From positions 1-6,669 of the forward strand of contig CALMMI010000720.1 of the NCBI GenBank assembly GCA_937868245.1: a stretch of DNA of 6,669 nucleotides, read 5' to 3'. Position 1 is the first letter of the stretch. Each line of letters opens with the position of its first letter. Origin of the DNA: an uncultured Ignavibacteria bacterium (GTDB taxonomy: Bacteria; Bacteroidota; Ignavibacteria; Kapaibacteriales; UBA961). Both the position numbers and the translations under genes were made by a program. The notes beneath the pieces are model-generated. The model saw only the letters and a list, made by a program, of their open reading frames with translations. It ran no database searches and was not told the DNA's origin. Below are positions 1-6,429 of this stretch, in pieces.

Positions 1-32
1 ATAAAAACACTATTCTTCATTCCATACTTCAA

Positions 33-1505
33 TTATCGGGCAAGTCCTTTAAGAATAATCACTTGGCTTGCTTGCCATTCAGCTGCTCTTTTTGTTCCTC
101 CGTCAACACCTTTGTATTTTGTTCCAACCCATGTATGCGGTTGAATTGCAAGTGCAAAGGTGTTAGGGATACCAGTTAAATCAGAAATATCTTGCAAAGC
201 ACCATATTCCCATGAACCAAATTTAGAGCTTTCAGGAATACCTGTCGATGTATTGCAGTTATAAGTGTCTTTATCTGTAGCAGTACGGTGGTGGTCAAGT
301 TCAAAAACAATTTTAACTTCCTTAGATGCTAAATTATATTGATAGATATAGGCATCGTGTTTTTCATCACCATAACCATTAGGGTCTTCCTGAACATATA
401 CGTAGTTAGTTGTGACTGTAATATTATCAGGGTTTTGGAATTTTTGTGCTGGTCCGGTTCTATCATCACCATCCATAATTACTTCGATTTTACCTGTAAG
501 TGGATTCGCTGCATCCAAGTTCAAATGATATACTCGACCGTATTTTGTACGGGATTTGTCAGCATTTGCACTTACGTAATCCTGTCCTGTAACGGTAAAA
601 TATACATCACGACCGCTTCCCCCCTTGCGATAATCCACATCTTCAACACGACCGAATTTTATTGCCTTATTCACATCAACAAGTGCATTAATTTCTTTAC
701 CGGAAAGAGTTGATTGATTGTCAATTTTAACAAATTCAACATCATACATAGTTCCGATTGTCATATCGGTTTCTTTTTGATTTTGGTCTTTACGGCGTAA
801 CATATATAATGAACCACCGGATAAATCACCAACTGTATTACTTACATACAATGCAACCTGTCCGCCGCTTACACCGGAATCATCATCAGTTAATACAATA
901 ACAGTCTTGCCTGTATAAGCTGTTTTAGGGAGCGGGAGAGCATTTTCTGCACTCCAACGTCCGAAAGCAGGAAGTTCGCGAGACATTGATGCATTGCTTG
1001 CAGGATCAAGCGGGTTGATTGCATGGGTGCGGGATTCTTCACCACTTTCACCGCATGTTAGGAATGTTGGACCAAAACCATGCTCTTCCGGGGTAGCCAT
1101 TGTAGCAGAGCATAAACGCCATGTACCGCCGTCAGAATTGAGGATGTACTCACCTTTGACCGGTTTTAAGGTCTTATCAAATGTTACACGCGATACGGAA
1201 TAATTGTCTTCATGATTAAGAATCATCGAAAACCCGCCATCACTATTTTTCAACCACCCCATTCCGTCTGCCGAACCACCAAATGTAAAATTTGGAGAAT
1301 CAGTAAGTTTATCATCGCTTCCGATAAGGGAGAAGACTTCCACTGATTCGAAGCCCGACATTTTTTTAACAAGTGCCGGAGTAGCTGAATGATTTTTCAA
1401 TTCAACTGTCGGGGTTGAAGGAGTGGACACCTCATCCTTACACCCGTTAAAACCAAATGCCAGCACTGCTAATGAAGCAATCAAAGTAGAATATTTAAAC
1501 ATCAT
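33..1505 (-). CDS. PhoX/DUF839-like lipoprotein, putative phosphatase or beta-propeller protein
   Basis: A 490-residue exported protein. Residues 1-21 form a signal peptide with a hydrophobic core, followed by a lipobox-like FNGC with the lipidated cysteine at 22; Phe at -3 and Asn at -2 are atypical. The charged Lys-Asp-Glu directly after the cysteine resembles the surface-export signal of Bacteroidota lipoproteins (inference). The mature part has landmarks of the PhoX/DUF839 family: SADGMGW (78-84), the NHE motif (97-99), Cys132 and TFLTCGE (147-153, compare WGTWLTCEE in PhoX), FGRWSAENAL (181-190), TDDDSG (206-211), FGRVEDVDY (284-292), PDNITV (359-364) and QEDPNG (372-377). Known PhoX enzymes are Ca/Fe alkaline phosphatases with glutamate and cysteine metal ligands on a beta-propeller; several acidic positions fit, but I cannot map each ligand. 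The start is the first Met of an ATG-ATG pair, with a weak GAGAG upstream; the second Met is equally possible. It has its own candidate promoter and lies beyond the metH terminator, so it is probably a separate unit. Family membership is fairly sure, phosphatase activity less so. Confidence 0.72.
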   Translation of the reverse strand: MMFKYSTLIASLAVLAFGFNGCKDEVSTPSTPTVELKNHSATPALVKKMSGFESVEVFSLIGSDDKLTDSPNFTFGGSADGMGWLKNSDGGFSMILNHEDNYSVSRVTFDKTLKPVKGEYILNSDGGTWRLCSATMATPEEHGFGPTFLTCGESGEESRTHAINPLDPASNASMSRELPAFGRWSAENALPLPKTAYTGKTVIVLTDDDSGVSGGQVALYVSNTVGDLSGGSLYMLRRKDQNQKETDMTIGTMYDVEFVKIDNQSTLSGKEINALVDVNKAIKFGRVEDVDYRKGGSGRDVYFTVTGQDYVSANADKSRTKYGRVYHLNLDAANPLTGKIEVIMDGDDRTGPAQKFQNPDNITVTTNYVYVQEDPNGYGDEKHDAYIYQYNLASKEVKIVFELDHHRTATDKDTYNCNTSTGIPESSKFGSWEYGALQDISDLTGIPNTFALAIQPHTWVGTKYKGVDGGTKRAAEWQASQVIILKGLAR

Positions 1506-1543
1506 TTTCTCTCGTAAAAGTAAAAAAATACTAATTATGAGTA

Positions 1544-1551
1544 CAAAATTA
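1544..1551 (-). promoter_or_regulatory. Candidate Bacteroidota-type -7 box of the lipoprotein gene
   Basis: On the minus strand this reads TAATTTTG, an exact match to the TAnnTTTG -7 consensus of the Bacteroidota primary sigma factor. It lies about 39 nt before the start codon, which implies a leader of roughly 30 nt. No TTTG-like -33 element is visible 19-21 nt further upstream. The same extended string, CGTA(A/T)TTTTGTA, occurs before rpmG, which supports a real promoter element. Confidence 0.4.
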
Positions 1552-1590
1552 CGGTTTGGATGTTACCTCTGTTTTACGGCATTGATAACA

Positions 1591-1610
1591 ACATATTACT
1601 ACATATTATT
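1591..1610. repeat. Tandem 10-bp repeat upstream of the lipoprotein promoter
   Basis: Two adjacent decamers, acatattact and acatattatt, match at 9 of 10 positions. They lie about 40-60 bp upstream of the candidate -7 box of the lipoprotein gene, where an activator might bind. The DNA is AT-rich, so chance is a serious alternative. Confidence 0.3.
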
Positions 1611-1667
1611 TAATTGTTACACGTTTTACCATCCGGTAACAGTCCTCTTTCGAAATTACAAAACAAA

Positions 1668-1716
1668 AGCCGTTAACACTATACTTAATAACGATATAAG
1701 TATAGTGCTAACGGCT
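1668..1716 (-). terminator. Long hairpin terminator after the methionine synthase genes
   Basis: Arms 1668-1687 and 1697-1716 pair over 20 positions with a single A-C mismatch (1676/1708), enclosing a 9-nt loop. On the minus strand the stem is followed directly by TTTTGTTTTGT, a U-rich tract expected of an intrinsic terminator. It begins 39 nt past the stop codon of the metH activation-domain gene and separates it from the lipoprotein gene. The stem is longer than most terminators, so a small mobile palindrome acting as terminator is also possible. Confidence 0.75.
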
Positions 1717-1754
1717 GGTATCCGGATTAACTTTGCGGACTTTACTCCTACTCC

Positions 1755-2663
1755 TTATGCTTCATATCCCAAATTAGGACTTAACCATCGCTCTGTTTCT
1801 TGGATAGTCATCCCCTTACGACGGGCGTAATCTTCCACTTGGTCACGTCCGATTTTTCCTACCGGAAAATACTTTGACGCCGGATGTGAGAAATACCATC
1901 CGCTTACGGCTGCAGCAGGATACATTGCGTAATTTTCAGTAAGGGTAATTCCAGCATTTTTCTCTACGTCTAATAAGGCAAAGAGTTTTTTCTTTTCAGT
2001 GTGGTCAGGACATGCTGGATAACCGGGGGCAGGACGTATACCTTGATATTTTTCCTCTATAAGCCCTTGGTTATCTAATGTTTCATCTGTAGCATATCCC
2101 CAAAGTTCTGTGCGTACAATGAAATGCAACCATTCTGCAGCAGCTTCTGCAAGGCGGTCAGCAATTGCTTTTGCCATGATTGCGCTATAATCATCATGGT
2201 CTAGTTCATATTCTTTTACGATTGATTCCAAGCCGATTCCGGCTGTAACTGCGAATGCTCCGATATAATCTTCACCAGCTTCTTTTGGTGCAATAAAATC
2301 AGACAAACACAGATTGGGAGTGCCTGGTGATTTTTGAGATTGCTGACGCAAGAAATAGAGCATTATCGTTCCATTGTCGGTAATTAGTTCTACATCATCA
2401 TCACCAATTCGATTAGCAGGGAACAATCCACATACTGCTTTTGCAGTGAGTGATTTCTCTTGAATGATTTTATCTAAGATAGCGTTAGCATCATTGAATA
2501 TACGCCTTGCTTCTTCTCCAACTGTTGTATCATTAAAGATTGCAGGATACTTACCACGTAATTCCCATGACATGAAGAAGGGAGTCCAGTCGATAAATTC
2601 GCGGAGTGTTTCGAGGGGGATGTCGTTGTATATAGTAATGCCTGGTTTGTTTGGTTTTATCAT
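1755..2663 (-). CDS. metH: Methionine synthase reactivation (AdoMet-binding) domain as a stand-alone protein
   Basis: This 302-residue protein matches, from end to end, the C-terminal activation domain of cobalamin-dependent methionine synthase (about residues 900-1227 of E. coli MetH). In the intact enzyme this module binds AdoMet and reductively remethylates inactive cob(II)alamin, with electrons from flavodoxin. Key residues are kept: Asp25 in DWTPFF (E. coli Asp946), Glu173 in ADRLAEA (Glu1097), Glu204 (Glu1128), Arg210 and Tyr215 in RPAPGYPACPD (Arg1134, Tyr1139). The C-terminal VSGWYFSHP and QVEDYARRKGM segments and the ending NLGYEA are also typical. No homocysteine, folate or B12 domain is present. 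The start at 2663 leaves only linker residues (IKPNKPG) before the conserved domain, and the next Met lies inside it. No clear Shine-Dalgarno is seen; seven A residues precede the ATG. It follows the catalytic gene by 171 bp, in the same frame, but with several stops between. Its product presumably acts in trans on the upstream protein. Function is secure; the independent translation start is inferred. Confidence 0.93.
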   Translation of the reverse strand: MIKPNKPGITIYNDIPLETLREFIDWTPFFMSWELRGKYPAIFNDTTVGEEARRIFNDANAILDKIIQEKSLTAKAVCGLFPANRIGDDDVELITDNGTIMLYFLRQQSQKSPGTPNLCLSDFIAPKEAGEDYIGAFAVTAGIGLESIVKEYELDHDDYSAIMAKAIADRLAEAAAEWLHFIVRTELWGYATDETLDNQGLIEEKYQGIRPAPGYPACPDHTEKKKLFALLDVEKNAGITLTENYAMYPAAAVSGWYFSHPASKYFPVGKIGRDQVEDYARRKGMTIQETERWLSPNLGYEA

Positions 2664-2681
2664 TTTTTTTCGAGCGTAAAG

Positions 2682-2779
2682 TAATCCCCTCGTTCCCCTT
2701 TAACAAGGGGATGACGTAGGTGTCTTTATTCATTTTGTAGTTTAAATTATCTTGTCTCCCCCTTTATAAAGAGGGATTA
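2682..2779. repeat. REPIN/MITE-like element in the gap that splits metH
   Basis: The outer ends are inverted copies: taatcccctc at 2682-2691 and gagggatta at 2771-2779 (one C fewer). Inside each end sits a small palindrome: cccctt-taac-aagggg at 2695-2710, and an imperfect one around tttataaa at 2757-2776. The arrangement is two similar GC-rich palindromes in opposite orientation around about 45 bp of AT-rich DNA. This is the layout of REPINs or small non-autonomous elements. No second copy is present in the window and no target-site duplication is convincing, so mobility is an inference. It could also form RNA structure between the two metH genes. Confidence 0.5.
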
Positions 2780-2834
2780 AGTGGGATTTCGGCGTTTGCT
2801 GATTTACAAATTCATCCGATAGATTAAATCTATA

Positions 2835-5639
2835 TCATGCCGCTACCATCGAAAACAACTCCAGTTTATTACGGCGAGCTGCATCAATAGTCAACAAATT
2901 CTTCTCAACAGAACGGTTTGCATAATCCTTCCGTACCTTATCGTATTCTTTCTTAAATTGTTCCCCAAAACTATCCTTCGTTTCAGGACTAATAAGACTT
3001 CCCGCCACAGGTACAGCACGCGAAGCATCCAACACATGGATAACTGTTCCTGAATATTGGGGAGCAATCTTAACAGCAGTGTGAACACGTGAAGTAGTAG
3101 CCCCGCCAATCAATAACGGCTTAATAAATTTCAATCGTTCCATCTCTTTGGCAACGTGTACCATTTCATCAAGTGATGGTGTGATTAACCCCGAAAGCCC
3201 TATAATATCTACATTCTCGGCAATTGCCATTTGCAAGATTCTTTCAGCCGAAACCATCACGCCCATGTCAATCACTCGGTAATTATTACAGCCGAGCACA
3301 ACCCCCACGATATTTTTCCCAATATCATGAACATCGCCCTTTACAGTTGCAAGAAGTACAGTTCCATTATTCTTACTCTCATCACCGATTAACGCCTTCT
3401 CTGCTTCCATAAAAGGCATAAGATATGCGACTGCCTTTTTCATAACGCGTGCAGACTTAACCACTTGCGGCAAGAACATTTTTCCTGCACCGAATAAATC
3501 ACCGACAACACTCATTCCATCCATCAGCGGACCTTCAATCACATGAAGAGGACGGTCATAAAGCAAACGTGCTTCCTCAGTATCAATATCAATAAACTCA
3601 GTAATACCCTTAACAAGAGAATGTTTAAGCCGTTCCTGTACGGATTCGTTTCGCCATGCTTCAGCTTCTTTAGCGGTAACAGCAGTTTTACCTTTTGATT
3701 TAAGCATCTCGGCATATTCCACTAATCGCTCAGTAGAATCCTGACGACGATTTAAAATCACATCTTCCACCAACTCTAAAAGGTCTTTAGGAACTTCATC
3801 GTAAATATCAATTTGCCCTGCATTCACAATCCCCATGTCCATACCAACTTGGATTGCATGATAGAGGAAAGCTGAGTGCATTGCACGCCGTACAGGTTCA
3901 TTTCCACGGAAAGAAAACGAAAGATTACTTACACCACCCGAAACCTTAGCTCCCGGAAGATTCTGTTTAATCCACCGTGTTGCATTGATAAAATCCACAC
4001 CATAGTTATTATGCTCTTCGAGTCCGGTGGCAATTGCAAAGATATTTGGGTCGAAGATAATATCCTGGGGAGCAAATCCTACTTTATCTATAAGTAGATG
4101 GTACGCACGTTCACAAATTTTCGTTTTTCGCTCGAATGTATCTGCCTGACCTTGCTCATCGAATGCCATGACAATTGCAGCAGCTCCATATTCAAGAACC
4201 TTGCGAGCTTGCTCAAGGAATTTCTCTTCGCCTTCTTTGAGGGAAATGGAGTTAACGATAGATTTACCCTGCACACATTGCAAGCCCGCTTCAATAACCG
4301 TCCATTTGGAGGAATCAATCATAATCGGTACTTTGGCAATATCCGGTTCGGAGGCAATCAGATTCAGAAATTTTACCATTGCGGCTTCCGAATCCAACAT
4401 CCCTTCATCCATATTCACGTCTATTATCTGTGCGCCGCTCTCTACCTGCTGACGTGCAACGGTTAGTGCCTCTTCATAATTGTTTTCTTTAATCAGTTTT
4501 GCAAACTTTGCAGACCCTGTCACATTAGTACGTTCGCCTATATTGACAAAATTTGTTTCCGGGCGGATTTCAAACGGCTCCAAACCCGAAAGACGCATAA
4601 GAGGTTCGCGCTCAGGAATTTCACGCGGCTTGAACTGTTTCACTTTCTGTGCAATTGCTGCAATATGATCTGGTGTTGAACCGCAGCACCCACCAACAAA
4701 ATTCACAAACCCTGCTTCAGCGAATTCACTGATAATACTCGACATAATTTCAGGACTTTGGTCATACCCGCCCATTTCATTTGGAAGTCCTGCATTAGGA
4801 TACACGCTCACAAGGCACGTTGCAACCCTGCTTAATTCTTCCACAAACGGGCGCATCTGTTCTGCACCAAGTGAGCAATTCAACCCAACCGAAAGTAAGT
4901 TCGGACAATGAACAACTGAATTCCAAAATGCTTCGGTAGTCTGACCTGATAATGTTCTTCCGGACATATCAACGATTGTACCCGAAATCATGACAGGAAG
5001 CTGTTTCTTATTATTATGGAAATACTCCGATACGGCGAAGATTGCCGCTTTAGCTGTAAGAGTGTCGGTAATAGTTTCTATGAGCAGAAGGTCAGCCCCA
5101 CCATCCACCAATCCTCGTACTTGTTCTGAATATGCTTTTACCATTTCATCCCAAGTGATAGCACGGTAGCCTGCATTGTTAATATCAGGAGAAAGTGAAA
5201 GCATCTTTGTAGTCGGTCCCATCGCTCCTGCAACGAATCTTGGTTTATCGGGTGTTTTGGCTGTATATTCTGTTGCGGCTTGTTTGGCGAGCTTTGCTGA
5301 TGCGAAGTTAATATCATATACAAGATTTTCGAGGTCATAATCTTGTTGTGAAACTGATGTTGCACTAAACGTATTGGTCTCGATAATATCCGCCCCCGCC
5401 TCCAAATACTCACGGTGAATATCCAAAATAATTTCGGGTTGGGTAAGCGAAAGCAAATCGTTATCACCACGAAGCGGGTGACCATGCGAAGCCAAATCAT
5501 GGCGACACGCAGCAGAGTGAATCCCGCGGAATTCATCTTCACCTAGGGGATGTCGTTGAATCATCGTACCCATTGCGCCGTCGAGGATTAGGATACGTTG
5601 TTTTAGGAGGTTTTGTAGTTGCTGGAAGGTTGTGTTCAT
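2835..5639 (-). CDS. metH: Cobalamin-dependent methionine synthase, catalytic part lacking the activation domain
   Basis: A 934-residue protein collinear with the first roughly 900 residues of E. coli MetH (1227 in total). It transfers a methyl group from 5-methyltetrahydrofolate via cobalamin to homocysteine, making methionine. Domains: homocysteine-binding barrel (about 10-335) with zinc ligands Cys255 (NCSLGAE) and Cys318/Cys319 (GGCCGSTPDHI); folate-binding barrel (about 360-625) with NIGERTNVTGSAKF, NMDEGMLD, DSSKW, AFDEQGQAD and DPNIFAIATG; B12 cap helices (about 640-745) with EGPLMDGM and MFLPQVVKSARVM; and the B12 Rossmann domain (about 755-900) with the base-off motif DVHDIGKN, axial His771 and the relay residues Asp769 and Ser822. 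It ends with AARRNKLELF then SMVAA and a TGA, exactly in the linker where E. coli continues into the activation domain. All catalytic residues I can place are intact, so it is not a decayed gene. The start MNTTFQQL fits the family; upstream is only a weak AAG. DUF2442 ends 57 bp before it, too little room for a cobalamin or SAM riboswitch. Confidence 0.96.
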   Translation of the reverse strand: MNTTFQQLQNLLKQRILILDGAMGTMIQRHPLGEDEFRGIHSAACRHDLASHGHPLRGDNDLLSLTQPEIILDIHREYLEAGADIIETNTFSATSVSQQDYDLENLVYDINFASAKLAKQAATEYTAKTPDKPRFVAGAMGPTTKMLSLSPDINNAGYRAITWDEMVKAYSEQVRGLVDGGADLLLIETITDTLTAKAAIFAVSEYFHNNKKQLPVMISGTIVDMSGRTLSGQTTEAFWNSVVHCPNLLSVGLNCSLGAEQMRPFVEELSRVATCLVSVYPNAGLPNEMGGYDQSPEIMSSIISEFAEAGFVNFVGGCCGSTPDHIAAIAQKVKQFKPREIPEREPLMRLSGLEPFEIRPETNFVNIGERTNVTGSAKFAKLIKENNYEEALTVARQQVESGAQIIDVNMDEGMLDSEAAMVKFLNLIASEPDIAKVPIMIDSSKWTVIEAGLQCVQGKSIVNSISLKEGEEKFLEQARKVLEYGAAAIVMAFDEQGQADTFERKTKICERAYHLLIDKVGFAPQDIIFDPNIFAIATGLEEHNNYGVDFINATRWIKQNLPGAKVSGGVSNLSFSFRGNEPVRRAMHSAFLYHAIQVGMDMGIVNAGQIDIYDEVPKDLLELVEDVILNRRQDSTERLVEYAEMLKSKGKTAVTAKEAEAWRNESVQERLKHSLVKGITEFIDIDTEEARLLYDRPLHVIEGPLMDGMSVVGDLFGAGKMFLPQVVKSARVMKKAVAYLMPFMEAEKALIGDESKNNGTVLLATVKGDVHDIGKNIVGVVLGCNNYRVIDMGVMVSAERILQMAIAENVDIIGLSGLITPSLDEMVHVAKEMERLKFIKPLLIGGATTSRVHTAVKIAPQYSGTVIHVLDASRAVPVAGSLISPETKDSFGEQFKKEYDKVRKDYANRSVEKNLLTIDAARRNKLELFSMVAA

Positions 5640-5696
5640 TCTTAATTTTATTCTACTGATTCTTCAAGTTTAATTTATATCTAATCCTAAATTATC

Positions 5697-5957
5697 TCAT
5701 GCTTCAACTAATGACGCAGAATTCTTGTTTTCTATATATTCACGAAGAAAATTCGGACAGAAGTCATATCCATTTTCCCAAGCCAAGCCGTTAAATTCAT
5801 TGATAAATAATCGGTTGAAAAAAGAGACATCACGAAGGTCTTCTGATATTCCGCCTCTAATAAAAGGGACAATATCCACAACGTCCGAAAAACCATCGGC
5901 GAATGTTACACGAACACGATAATTGGGCAATGGTTCAGCTGAAATTAGTTTTTCCAT
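5697..5957 (-). CDS. DUF2442-family small protein
   Basis: An 86-residue protein with the DUF2442 pattern: an N-terminal beta region, a short FADG turn (19-22), VVDIVPFI (26-33), a LRDVSFFN segment (41-48), then the family's WENGYDF signature (60-66) and a helical end. A longer reading from 6014 would add 19 residues that overlap the preceding gene. The shorter start is preferred because a GGAG Shine-Dalgarno lies 5 nt upstream of this ATG and the family consensus begins here. It starts 2 nt after the DUF4160 stop, so the two are almost certainly co-transcribed and perhaps translationally coupled. DUF2442 proteins are often encoded beside DUF4160 proteins and have been considered parts of toxin-antitoxin-like modules; biochemical function is not established to my knowledge. 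No DNA-binding motif is obvious. Confidence 0.85.
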   Translation of the reverse strand: MEKLISAEPLPNYRVRVTFADGFSDVVDIVPFIRGGISEDLRDVSFFNRLFINEFNGLAWENGYDFCPNFLREYIENKNSASLVEA

Positions 5958-5959
5958 AA

Positions 5960-6220
5960 TTACTCCAAAGGTTTTATTTTTAGTAGCTCTCTGCCTTCTC
6001 TTGCCAATTGCCATTCTTCTAAAAGTTCCTCACGGTGTTCTGAAGCCCATTCAAGAACTAACGCAATAGCTCTGCGTGGTAATTCTCCTGCAAGAATCTC
6101 AAGTGTTTTAATATCGAATTCAGCTTCGTACTCTTGATACTTTGCATGGAAATGAGGCGGATTGTGTTCATTATAGAACATTGCGATTACAATTCCGAAA
6201 AAACGACTAATTTCAGGCAT
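5960..6220 (-). CDS. DUF4160-family small protein
   Basis: An 86-residue protein with the hallmark opening of DUF4160: MPEISRFFGI (1-10), then IAMFYNEHNPPHFHA (12-26), where His19, His23 and His25 form a conserved histidine-rich motif, followed by a YQEYEAEFDI strand (28-37) and a helical, charged C-terminal half (residues 46-76). The start at 6220 matches the usual family N-terminus; an AAGG ribosome site lies 6 nt upstream at 6227-6230. It forms a tight two-gene unit with DUF2442 downstream. The histidine cluster could bind a metal or act catalytically, but no activity is known to me. A toxin-antitoxin-like role is the usual suggestion for this pair; which partner would be toxic is unclear. 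Confidence 0.87.
   Translation of the reverse strand: MPEISRFFGIVIAMFYNEHNPPHFHAKYQEYEAEFDIKTLEILAGELPRRAIALVLEWASEHREELLEEWQLAREGRELLKIKPLE
5963..5966 (-). promoter_or_regulatory. Shine-Dalgarno GGAG that sets the DUF2442 start
   Basis: On the minus strand GGAG is followed by TAATT and ATG. It decides for the 86-residue DUF2442 protein rather than the longer 105-residue reading. The motif is part of the end of the DUF4160 gene: its last codon is GAG and the stop TAA follows at once, so the stop, ribosome site and next start are packed together, as expected for translational coupling. Confidence 0.75.
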
Positions 6221-6249
6221 AACATACCTTGTTCATAATAAAATCACAT

Positions 6250-6257
6250 CAACGTTA
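6250..6257 (-). promoter_or_regulatory. Weak candidate -7 box before the DUF4160-DUF2442 operon
   Basis: TAACGTTG on the minus strand differs from TAnnTTTG at one position and lies 29 nt before the DUF4160 start. A TTTA, one mismatch from the -33 TTTG, sits 20 nt upstream. If this is the promoter, the palindrome at 6280-6296 lies at or just upstream of the -33 position, where a repressor or activator would act. Confidence 0.25.
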
Positions 6258-6279
6258 CTATTCATTTCAGATGACTTTA

Positions 6280-6296
6280 AATCTTACATTAAGATT
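6280..6296. promoter_or_regulatory. Palindrome upstream of DUF4160-DUF2442, possible operator
   Basis: The sequence aatctta-cat-taagatt is a perfect 7-bp inverted repeat with a 3-bp spacer, about 60 bp before the DUF4160 start. It is too AT-rich and lacks a clear T-run to be a convincing terminator. Autoregulatory operators of this form are common before small two-gene modules, but neither protein shows a recognisable DNA-binding domain. Confidence 0.35.
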
Positions 6297-6367
6297 GGAC
6301 GGCTCTAATATTTCCAGATTGTTCTTTAATAATCAGCTTTTTACTTCTCACCCCACCCACAAACGCA

Positions 6368-6396
6368 AAAAGACGCTTTGAAGCAAAGCGTCTTTT
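6368..6396. terminator. Strong intrinsic terminator after rpmG, probably bidirectional
   Basis: Arms 6368-6380 and 6384-6396 form a perfect 13-bp stem around a 3-nt loop. The stem has a GC-containing core (GACGC) and ends in an A-run on one side and a T-run on the other, so it can stop transcription in both directions. It starts about 33 nt past the rpmG stop codon and isolates rpmG from the DUF4160 operon. Confidence 0.88.
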
Positions 6397-6429
6397 ACAA
6401 ATTTTCTGATTACAAACAAACCGATACGA

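Noticed and set aside
1423..1830. Plus-strand open frame of 135 codons across the lipoprotein-metH gap
   Set aside because: It overlaps the starts and ends of two well-supported minus-strand genes and the terminator hairpin, and its translation has no recognisable family; it is a shadow.
2835..2837. Stop-codon readthrough or selenocysteine at the TGA ending the catalytic metH part
   Set aside because: The frame is the same as that of the activation domain, but three further in-frame stops (TAA, TGA, TAA) lie in the gap, so readthrough of this one codon cannot produce a fused protein.
3876..4466. Several plus-strand open frames of 70-120 codons opposite metH
   Set aside because: They lie antisense to highly conserved folate-domain sequence and show no independent protein features.
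2603..5570. Shared 13-base string (caacgacatcccc) in both metH parts, suggesting duplication
   Set aside because: It encodes unrelated residues (YNDIPL and QRHPL) at non-homologous positions and flanking bases differ, so it is coincidence.
5640..5696. Riboswitch (cobalamin or SAM) or strong promoter upstream of metH
   Set aside because: Only 57 bp separate metH from DUF2442, too short for either riboswitch. The best -7-like strings (TAATTTAG at 5687-5694, and TAAACTTG nearer the start) each carry one mismatch and no -33, so I do not annotate them.
6290..6360. Short minus-strand reading frame with a GTG start (about 20 codons, containing KKLIIKEQSGNIRA) between rpmG and DUF4160
   Set aside because: It is very short, starts in a G-rich stretch without a convincing ribosome site, has no recognised family, and could be chance or a remnant.
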